NCBI GenBank assembly: GCA_035578175.1
Contig: JAQMRL010000011.1
Coordinates: 7,885,501-7,949,500, forward strand
DNA length: 64,000 nt
From: Catonia carolina
Lineage: Eukaryota > Arthropoda > Insecta > Hemiptera > Achilidae
Reading direction: 5' to 3'
Shown: positions 56,184-64,000 of the stretch, piece by piece
Numbering within the stretch: position 1 is the stretch's first letter
Layout of the letters: each line of letters starts with the position of its first letter
Translations under genes and position numbers: made by a program
The notes under the pieces: model-generated
What the model was told of the DNA's origin: nothing
What the model saw: the letters and a program-made list of their open reading frames with translations, nothing else
Databases searched by the model: none

Positions 56184-56520
56184 AACCAGAGCGAAATTTC
56201 CCGGACACCTGCCTAAATCCCGGACTGTACGGGTAATCCAGGAGGTATTGAAATCCTAGCAGTACCCAACTACACTTTCATCATCCTTTATTAGCTATTT
56301 TTTTTAAATGTTTAAAAACATTTTAAACGTTCAAAAACCCCGTTTTAAAAACTTTTTATGTTTTTTTTCAAACCAGAGCGAAATTTCCCGGACACCAGCC
56401 TAAATCCCGAACTATACGGCTAATCCAGGAAGTATGGAAAACCTAGCAGTTCCCTACGGCACTTTCATCAGCTTTTATTCGTTTCCTTTTTTTAAATGTT
56501 TAACATTTTAAAAAGAAAAA
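56184..56520 (+). repeat. Two-copy tandem repeat, period about 187 bp
   Basis: AACCAGAGCGAAATTTCCCG starts at 56184 and 56371. Both units continue through ACACC.GCCTAAATCCC, AATCCAGGA and ACTTTCATCA to a T-rich, AAATGTTTAA end. The second unit lacks about 35 bp at its end. Confidence 0.8.
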
Positions 56521-57137
56521 TGAATGTTACATCTGATTTCTGAATAGAAAGTTATGTAAACTTTCCAAAAATCAAAGAGATTGTGCTATTTTTGTTAAGA
56601 AATAAAAGTTTTAAATTAAATCTTAATTTCATTAGAAGCCGTGAAGGACAGCGGCGGGGAGTTGCTATTTTTATATAAGTTGGTTTCATACCTTAAAAAT
56701 TAAACACTAAATCTGGTTCATTAGCATTTTATTTATTCTATAAGTTGTTTTATTAGACTGAGAAAGTAAACTTAAAAAATACAGTAATTCAAGAAAATAT
56801 ATTTTAACTATATTTTTATCCCTTGGTATTTATAAATGAATACTTTATAGATCAATCACAGTGATGTTTACCAGACATATTACGGTACAAGTAAGCCTAC
56901 ATACTTTTTTTACTTGTTAAAAGTCATCTGATCTAATCCTATAAATTACAGTTTATAAATCTGTTTCATGTCAGGTGTAGAGTGTGTAAAGAATTTGGTT
57001 TCAAATTTAACCAAGAATTTTATTGTTTATTTTCAACAGTTCAAGGATTTTTTAACTGGTCTTTGAATTTTTGAGTTATTAAAATGGTTAACCACAAACA
57101 TTTTTCAGTAGTTTTTTTTTGGTTTTTGGTTCTTTGT
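56521..57137. other. Unannotated AT-rich interval
   Basis: No feature recognised. Confidence 0.5.
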
Positions 57138-57805
57138 TATTGTTTAGGTCATCAGCTGAAAGACTGGTTTGAACCTCTAGACTCTAGAGTTTCATTTTAC
57201 TTAGTAAAGCCTCTAGAGTCTAAAGGCTTTAGTAAGTAAAATGAGGAGTGAGGTGGTTTACCAATGCCTTCCTCAATGAGGGGAAAAGTATGCTTATCAG
57301 CATGCCAAGCCCTACAAAAAGCATCAACATTCCACCCTGCAAATTACACCTTCACTTCATTCACCACAGGGTCTGGCTGGGTAGTGAAATTCATTACTCT
57401 CAGAGGAGAAACGAACTAAAGGCTGCAAATAAAATCTAGCCAATAACAGTTAAGATCGGGTGGGAGATTGCCCCTTCGCTAAGTCCCACTTTGTTCCACC
57501 GATCTCCAGCTGACTTTTTGTTAGGCTGTTATCCACAGCGGGACCACAACGTGACAACGCAGGATACGATTAAAGAAAGTCAATTGGCTCTGTGATGTGA
57601 TCTAGGTCACTATGCTCCGCCTTCATCTGCAGTCTCTAGTTCGTTAAGCTATAATGTCTTTTACACCTCTACCTCTTATATTCTTAATTTCTTCAGTCAT
57701 ATAATTTAAATAGACTGACCATGTGATATAAGAAACAGAACTATTTTTTTGTACCCCTGGAACTAACCGTGCAATTAATTTAATACTCCACCTACCTGTT
57801 AAGGG
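57138..57805 (-). mobile_element. Family B SINE interrupted by a 236-bp MITE
   Basis: The tail on the minus strand is AAACCAGTCTTTCAGCTGAT, then GACCTAAACAA; the head is CGCCCTTAACAGGTAGGTGG. A small duplication of the CTCTAGAGTCT segment lies near 57175-57230. The B match breaks at 57409 and resumes at about 57652 (ATGTCTTTTACACC), with about 12 bp of B missing at the junction. Confidence 0.82.
57410..57645. mobile_element. 236-bp MITE with 18-bp inverted ends
   Basis: Left AACGAACTAAAGGCTGCA; right, inverted, AACGAACTAGAGACTGCA: 16 of 18 identical. The interior is GC-richer than the host (GGGAGATTGCCCCTTCGCTA) and differs from every other repeat here. No clear target duplication; the insertion seems to have removed part of the host SINE. 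Confidence 0.75.
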
Positions 57806-59437
57806 CGATTGCAAGTTATGAAACTAAATTTATCAGCTGGAAGCAATTTTTAAATACTGTGAAGGAAAAAAGGGCTTCCACACTGGCATGAAATAACCAA
57901 CAAATATTTTACTTACGTAGTCTACAATACTTTACTTTTTTAACACGTCATTGTAATTAAAATTTTATAATAATTTAATTTTTTGAATGATTTATACAAA
58001 AAAAAAAACAACAATTGTAAACGGTGCTTTTTTAAGTACTTTACTTATTTACTACTCACTGAATTTACTTGAAAGTGTATAAAACCACCTAAGAATATTT
58101 TGTAACGTGAAAAATCGATTCCGATGAAAATTCTTCCCCCTAAATACAAGAGAATATTCTTCATAAAGTATTTAAGTTGACAAATCATACGGAATTAATC
58201 ATTTTGTCGGATATTGAACTCGGATGACAAGTCTGAGAAGATACATTATTGATGATGAAGGACGGGCAGTTTTAACTTGTAATTTTTCTCCACGCAGGCG
58301 AAAATGCGCCAAATGGTACAGCTCAAGTCATTAAGTGAGAAAGGTAGTAAGTTTTATTAAAAAAAAATTCCTATTGTTTTTGACCTACATTTTCTGTAAT
58401 TCTTAAAATAGATCTACTAGTTTTAACTTGTTTTAAAAAGTACTACTATACACACTTCATTACTATATTCTAGTTTTAACAAGATTTACGTGTGAACTAT
58501 TGCAATAAATCCTTTTTTGATAAAAATTTTAAAATGCATTTTCATTTGAATTGAATTTTTTATTAAGGTTCTCACACTGTAAAAAACTAGCAATTTGTGT
58601 ACTAAGATTGCGTAAATGATTTGATACCCCGATAGTCAGAAAACTGGTTTTTGTACGAATTTATGTAAAAAAGTGCAGGTGCTCTATTGATCCTGAAGCG
58701 GTTTTGAGTTGAACTTTTTTAAATAATTCCGCTAACATATATTTCTGATTAACAGTAAAATATACTATAAAGTGAAATCAAAAAACTTATGTGTACTATT
58801 TGATGAATGGTCAAGACAAACTTAATTTTTTACACTGTTGTAAATTACAACTTTGGAATCAAATAATGTCTATGTAAAATAAAATATTAAATAAATTATA
58901 AAAAATAATTTTTGGTTAATTTAATAGTTAATAAACAAATTAAATATTGTGGGTTTTTTAACTAGTTAAATTGAAATTTGAACAAAAGATTTATATAAAT
59001 TAAATATTTGCCATCAGCTGTACTAAATAAATAATTTGTAAACTAACACAACAGCTGATTGCTACAATTCTAGTTAAAAATTACTTGGTCAACTAGGTTG
59101 AAACTTGATAACTAAGGTTTTTTTTAATCAATCACCATCGGAGGGGATTTATAACCCGCGTCGATCCAAAATTAAAGGGTGCATTACTCCAACGCAAAAA
59201 GTTAAATAAAATCCAATTTCCTCAAGAATAAAATCCAGGAATTTCTGAGTAGGCCTATTTAATTTCCATCAACTTATGTCACTTTTATTTACTTCATGTT
59301 TATTATCAACGTACCATTATTTTTGTAAATGTACACGACAAATTGAAATAAATTAATAAAAAAAGTAAATCTTCTGTTATATCTAGTCCGGTTTCTGGGG
59401 CTTTGTAGTGAAATACGACTAAGTTTTTTTTATTTCT
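57806..59437. other. Unannotated AT-rich interval
   Basis: 1.6 kb with no recognised family. A possible 43-bp micro-exon at 58301-58343 (+), between CTCCACGCAG and GTAGTAAG, is too weak to call. Confidence 0.45.
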
Positions 59438-59507
59438 CTTGTCCTAGGAACAAAGCAGGAAAGTATTGTTTTCATGTAGATTTTTCGAAATCGAGTTTTC
59501 ACCGAAA
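59438..59507 (+). mobile_element. Family A 5'-terminal stub
   Basis: TTTCTCTTGTCCTAGGAACA, GGAAAGTATTGTTTTCATGT and TTTTTCGAAATCGAGTTTTC, ending before the CTGAACC block. Confidence 0.65.
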
Positions 59508-59564
59508 AGTGATATATCCTTTATAATTGTATACTCCTTCTGATTGCGAATGATCAGGTACTCA

Positions 59565-60165
59565 TTGCAGATGATATTTAGCGGAAATTTTTAAAATTGT
59601 TAACTATCATTTTGTTTTGTCTGTCCGTGCGTCACACCCAGATGTCAGAAACTACACGAGATAGCACCAAACTGTTTTCGGATTCGTAATCTACACTAAA
59701 AGTTAGTGGGTCTAAATTGTGTTTGAAGTTCCGGTTTTGACTGGAAAAGGTCCAAAACTGGAAGTCAAGAATTCAAAGTCGGAATCTGAAACCAAAAATA
59801 TTGTTTTTTCTATTCCTCTTAAAGAGTAGACACAGAAATAATTAATTAGGTTTGAAGTTCTGGTATCGACCGCAAATGGCCGAAATCCTGAAGTCAAGAA
59901 ATCAAAGTTGTAATTTGGAAACAGAAATAATGTCATTCGATTCCTCTTAAAGAGTAGATACAGAAATCATAGGGTTTGAAGTTCTGGTATTAACCGGAAA
60001 TGGTCCAAAACCAGAAGTCAAGAAATCAAAGTTGTAATTTGGAAACAGAAAAAGTGTCATTCTATTCTTCTTAACGAGTAGATACAGAAATCACTAATGG
60101 TTCTTGCCATAAGTCAAAGGTAAGCCTTTTTAAAAATTGCAACCAGCCATGAGATACGTCTCACG
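59565..60165 (+). mobile_element. Family C, near full length, three internal units
   Basis: The 5' end is GCGGAAATTTTTAAAATTGT, then TGTCTGTCCGTGCGTCACAC. Units of about 125-129 bp start at 59721, 59850 and 59974 (GTTTGAAGTTC...GAGTAGA.ACAGAAAT). Then come TTGCCATAAGTCAAAGGTAA, the inverted repeat TTTTTAAAAATTGCAACC and the hairpin GCCATGAGATACGTCTCA. The hairpin lies outside the inverted repeat, as in family A. Confidence 0.8.
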
Positions 60166-60784
60166 AAAAAATTTTTTTTAAAACTTTTTTCAAATAATAA
60201 TTGTTAGGAAAATTTATAATTTTCAATTGTATCTAAGGTATTATTAACAATGTGTTTTGTAGTAAACGTGCTATCAAAGAAAATTGACAAATTGTTAAAA
60301 TAACATTCTAGCATCAATGTTTATGAATATCTGAAGAACAAATGAACAGTCTTAATAATACAATGCTTTGTAATTAACTTCTTGAATTTAACTGATTAAA
60401 CTCTACCACAATTTGTAATTGTACTTTAGTTTCTATTAGCGGAAACAAACAAACTAATTGGGAGTGCCGTTTAATTAGCTTGTAGGCCTACTATTGTATT
60501 GTAGTTGAATTGACGAGTAAATTGTTAACTCATTTATTGTGGAGGTCGATTAAATTTTAACCAGAACTATTGATTTGTTTTGTTGTTCTGAATTAATTTT
60601 TGTAAATGAGTACTTATCTGGCGGGTCGTTCGTTATTCAATTAATAATTTACAAAAACATGACACGCTTAAAAACAGAGTGAACTTAAGAAGTTATATTA
60701 ACTTCCCGCCCATTTTTTTTTGCTAACTTAAATCATAAGTTCTTACCCGAATTCTCTAAATATAGGGCTGAAATATTAAATAAT
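60166..60784. other. Unannotated AT-rich interval
   Basis: No feature recognised. Confidence 0.5.
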
Positions 60785-61370
60785 TTATGTATTAGAAACA
60801 TAAGATATTACTGGAAGAGAACAATAACAGACGAGGAAAGATGGCCGCATCACTCCGAAGAACTCACCACCTGTACAGAAAGGCAAGACCAGGTATTATA
60901 ATACTCTGATAAACTTATGTGTCTGAACGAGAGTGAATGCCTAAGAATGACCGAGAAAGCAGGTCTAGGTGAAGCAGAGAAATTTTGAGAGAACTATCCT
61001 TTAAAAAATAATGAGTCTGAAGATAGACGGATAGTATATGTTACGAAGACAAAAAATTCTGAGAAAAAAACCCGACCAATTGATGAAAACGAAGGCTAAA
61101 ATTCTGTGGACACGTATAAAGAATGGAAGACAAACGGTTGACAAAAAAAATTTTCAAGATACTCAACAACCGATCTCAAATGTCGGATAAATCGTTTAAA
61201 GAAATCAGAAAGAATATTGAGAAAGCTGGAATAACCCGAGGAAATATAATGAAACGAACAAAATTTAAAAACTTATTACTGACTTGAACAGCTACCATAA
61301 AGAAAAATATAAGAACGCCGGATGACACGAAAAAAAAAACAGAAAAACCTACAGTGAAACATGCTATGAG
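60785..61370 (+). pseudogene. Non-LTR reverse transcriptase 3' relic
   Basis: Successive frames give RYYWKRTITDEERWPHHSEE, then KLMCLNESECLRMTEKAGLG, then KFCGHV-stop-RMEDKRLTKKIF and KSFKEIRKNIEKAGITRGNI before a final stop. The pattern (F.GH..RM...RLTKKI.......W..EI..DL...GI) is the same LINE C-terminus type as at 22.05-22.8 kb. Many stops and frameshifts mark it as old. Confidence 0.72.
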
Positions 61371-61404
61371 GGTGGGCTGCAAAATGAGGTTATAAAGTTA
61401 CTCT

Positions 61405-61745
61405 AAGAGGTTGAAAGTTACTTTAAGTGGTCTAAAATAGTCTCTCGAATACCTGGGCTATCGCTGATTTCAAATTCTAAAAATATAGTCCATATAAATT
61501 TTAAATAAGGTAGTACTACATCCTTGTCTTAAACCTGGAAAATTCTTAATTGAAAATTCTTCTAATCGCTTTGTCCCTGCATTAATTGTTATTCATGAAT
61601 TCGCATAGAGGCTTTCAACTACTCTAATAACTTGAAAAGGTTAACCCAATTGTAACATTATCTGCCAAAGAATATAGTTGTCTACCCGATCAAATGTTTT
61701 CTCAAGATCCACAAAGACCATGGGCGTTTCCCGGTTAAATAATAC
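61405..61745 (-). pseudogene. Reverse transcriptase palm fragment, opposite strand
   Basis: The minus strand reads PMVFVDLEKTFDRVDNYILW, covering RT motif A with the catalytic Asp (FVDLEKAFDRV type). Then come VIRVVESLYANS, TINAGTKRLEEFSIKNFPGL and RQGC (motif B), then TTLFKIYMDYIF. Stops interrupt it. It precedes in protein order the region seen at 60785-61370 but lies on the other strand, so an inversion or two insertions separated them. Confidence 0.78.
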
Positions 61746-61756
61746 TAGATTATTCT

Positions 61757-62245
61757 GTCAATGAAATTCTAAAATAAAAATCCCTTTCATGAGACGACGC
61801 GTCTCATAACTGGTGCGAATTTTTAAAAAGGCTTACCTTTGACCTCTGGCAAAAACCATTAGTGATTTCTAAACCTACTCTTTAAGAGAAGGTTTCTGAT
61901 ACCATGTATTTGTTTCCAAATTCCGACTTTGATTTCTTGACTTCAGATTTTAGGCCATTTCCGGTCGAAACCGGAACTTCAAATTCAATCCAAGCTCACT
62001 AATTTTTTAGTAGATTACGAATCCGGAAACAGTTTGTTGCTATCTCTTGTAGTTTCTGACTGATTTTTTGTCTTCCAGTTTTGGGCCGCGTCATTTTAAA
62101 CCCAATTTAACCTCACTAAGTTTTTGGGAAGATTACGAATTCGAAAACCATTTGTAGCTATCTCTTGTAGTTTCTAACATCTTGGTGTGACGGACAGACG
62201 GCCAAAGAAAATTATAGATGAAAATTTAAAAAATTGCCACCAATT
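61757..62245 (-). mobile_element. Family C, two internal units
   Basis: On the plus strand the hairpin ATGAGACGACGCGTCTCAT comes first (61768-61786), then GGTGCGAATTTTTAAAAAGG. It runs through the CTTACCTTTGACCTCTGGCA and CCGGTCGAAACCGGAACTTC blocks to GACGGACAGACGGCCAAAGA, and ends ATTGCCACC. Both termini are present. Confidence 0.82.
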
Positions 62246-63202
62246 ACAAATCGTAGTTATTTGGTATGTGTTATATACCATTAAATTCTAAATTTATTAA
62301 ATGTTTAATTTTTTAGGTAAGATATATTTGTAATCTATCTCTGTTTACGTAGATTCATTTGACTACCAGTCACTGAACAGTAAAAGTAACAGTAAAGTTA
62401 CGTGGTTCACAAAGTGAAACATATAAATTTACATAGTTATTTCAAACAAAAAAACGCTTAAAAATTCGAATTTTAGTTTAATCGGTCAAGTAGTTTTCCT
62501 TGGAAACAAAAAAATACCCACAGCAAATACTTCTAAACAAAACATTTTTGCGCATTCCTTTACTTTTTAACTTAACACCAAAAATATAGTGCAAGAAATT
62601 AAAAACAGCTTAGTAACGATAAAACACAAAATATGTTTCCATAGAATAGTACTGAAATGTTTTTACTGTGTAGTACAATACAACTGCTTAAGAGTTATAG
62701 TCTGAAGATTACTTCTTTTAACTAAGAAAAAAATTTAAATAAAGTTAATTGGTCAGTACATAAAGAAGTAAAGAATGAGCTTAATAGGGGACTGTTTAAA
62801 TATGAGATGTAGGAGGGTCACACAGAAGTAGTGCATTAAGTTATTCTATTTATAGTAGGCGAGAAATAAGAAACATCACGAAGAGAATTTGTTTATTTTC
62901 CTCCACCGTCACACAGAAAATCTTTTTAAATGTTTGCTTTTCAAAGTGATCCTACCTTCAGAGTTCACCAACCTTTGAAACATGTACCCCAAATATAACA
63001 TAGTATCAAGCCAGTAATTTAGTAAGGATGTGGCAGATACATCTTTTATTAATTTTACTAGAAATTTTCAATCAATTCGGTTAGTCTTATTTTTTTTGTT
63101 AAAAAAGTAAGCCCTGAATGCATACCCATAAAATTTTAAAATCCAATGTAACCTTTCACGGATTAGTTATACTAAATATTCAATAATTTTTATTATAAAA
63201 AC
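62246..63202. other. Unannotated AT-rich interval
   Basis: No feature recognised. Confidence 0.5.
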
Positions 63203-63375
63203 TTTCCCCCATAACAGACATGTAGAGTTATTATTTGTACTCGATCTGCTAGTAGTTCTAAGGCTACAGAAAATAGTTCTGTTTCTTATCACATGGTCAG
63301 CCAAACAGTTTGTGATTATACGACTGAAGATTTACGCACAGAAGAGGTAGAGGTATAAAAGACACTATAGGCCAA
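63203..63375 (+). mobile_element. Family B SINE, 5' half
   Basis: CCCCCATAACAGACATGTAG through AGAGGTATAAAAGACACTA, with a small insertion (ACAGTTTGTGATT) near 63305. The tail half is absent. Confidence 0.78.
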
Positions 63376-63464
63376 GCCAATTGCTGTGAGCACTGGGCTA
63401 TGCATGCGCATACTTCACTTTGACCCTGCATTTCCTCCGACCTACAGTTAGATGTACAGTCAGA

Positions 63465-63486
63465 GTGTTGTTAATATTAACAACAC
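63465..63486. repeat. 22-bp perfect palindrome
   Basis: GTGTTGTTAAT followed by its exact reverse complement. No flanking element recognised; it lies in a moderately GC-rich stretch at 63380-63640 that I cannot assign. Confidence 0.75.
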
Positions 63487-64000
63487 CCATTATATTAGTA
63501 TAATATTATATTAGTAGGCATGCTGTTCCATTGCTGATTACATACACTGTACTGTTGCAGTAGAGAAACTATTATAACGATACAGACGCACGTTCCGCCC
63601 AGCGCTCTCCTTACGAAAATCAGGCTATACTACCGATTTCATAATCATAAACACCCAAGTTTGAACCCTTGCATCTCCAAAACGATGAGTTGAATTTTAA
63701 CATACTTTACATCAAAATTTAGCTCATTTTATTCTGCGTTAACCTATAATAGTCCTATATTTTTAATGTTTGAAAATTTTTATTTTGAGGTTGAAAGAAA
63801 AAAACCCGGTTTTTTCCTACTGCAAAAAATTTCATGCGTTTAGAGGCGTAAAACTCGAGAATTATTTGACCGACAAGTTTGAAATTTTAACATAACATAG
63901 CGAATTATATTCTTACAAGATGTAAGAAATTTCAAATTCGTAAATTACTAAAAATTTTTTATTAACAATATTCTGAACCCCTTTCTATCTCGGTAACTAG

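Noticed and set aside
58301..58343. A 43-bp micro-exon between CTCCACGCAG and GTAGTAAG
   Set aside because: Splice-like sites flank an open triplet frame, but such pairs occur often by chance and nothing links it to a gene.

Overview
This is a gene-poor, AT-rich, repeat-dense piece of an animal nuclear genome. A long split gene with canonical splice sites, tRNA-derived SINEs, many 5'-truncated non-LTR retrotransposons and TA-, TTAA- or 8-bp-flanked DNA transposons all point to an insect. A large-genome hemipteran-like insect is my guess, but nothing in the sequence fixes the order. No bacterial-style genes, rRNA, genuine tRNA gene or CRISPR array was seen.

The one convincing host gene part is a 2,072-bp internal coding exon on the minus strand (30567-32638), encoding 690 residues of a Ser-rich, largely disordered scaffold or adaptor-like protein. 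Its acceptor and donor are clear. The flanking introns run through 32639 upward and 30566 downward, and the gene's other exons were not found here. Two much weaker coding candidates lie at 10632-10882 (+) and 24506-24613 (-).

Most of the rest is layered mobile-element debris. I use these family names. A: about 0.65-1 kb, with a 13-bp inverted repeat, an internal (TG)n tract and a terminal hairpin outside the 3' inverted repeat. C: an unrelated sequence with the same architecture and internal units of about 125 bp. Both look like non-autonomous Helentron-type elements (HINEs). B: a SINE of about 400 bp whose 3' end shares a stem-loop with LINE family H. D, E and F: SINEs with tRNA-like A and B boxes. 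G: a short repeat of about 100 bp. H: 3' fragments of a non-LTR retrotransposon.

Region by region. 1-12 kb: one arm of a 571-bp perfect direct repeat (second arm at 11173-11743), a Tc1 relic, a LINE stub with target-site duplications, and an H fragment split by a TA-flanked 1.2-kb pogo-like insertion. 12-22 kb: a TTAA-flanked element, then B, D, E and F copies in AT-rich DNA. 22-30 kb: a LINE reverse-transcriptase relic, a Tigger-like element with decayed transposase, and a SINE cluster. 30-33 kb: the host exon. 33-48 kb: H, G, C and A copies, a hAT relic, a 1.09-kb hAT-type element holding two SINEs, and a CTATAGTGC-ended element holding an A copy. 48-57 kb: a 907-bp foldback element, a Jockey-like LINE relic and a mariner relic interrupted by a SINE. 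57-64 kb: a B copy holding a 236-bp MITE, two C copies, and opposed LINE relics.

These parts do not form an operon-like system. What they offer is a readable insertion chronology and several apparently uncharacterised element families.
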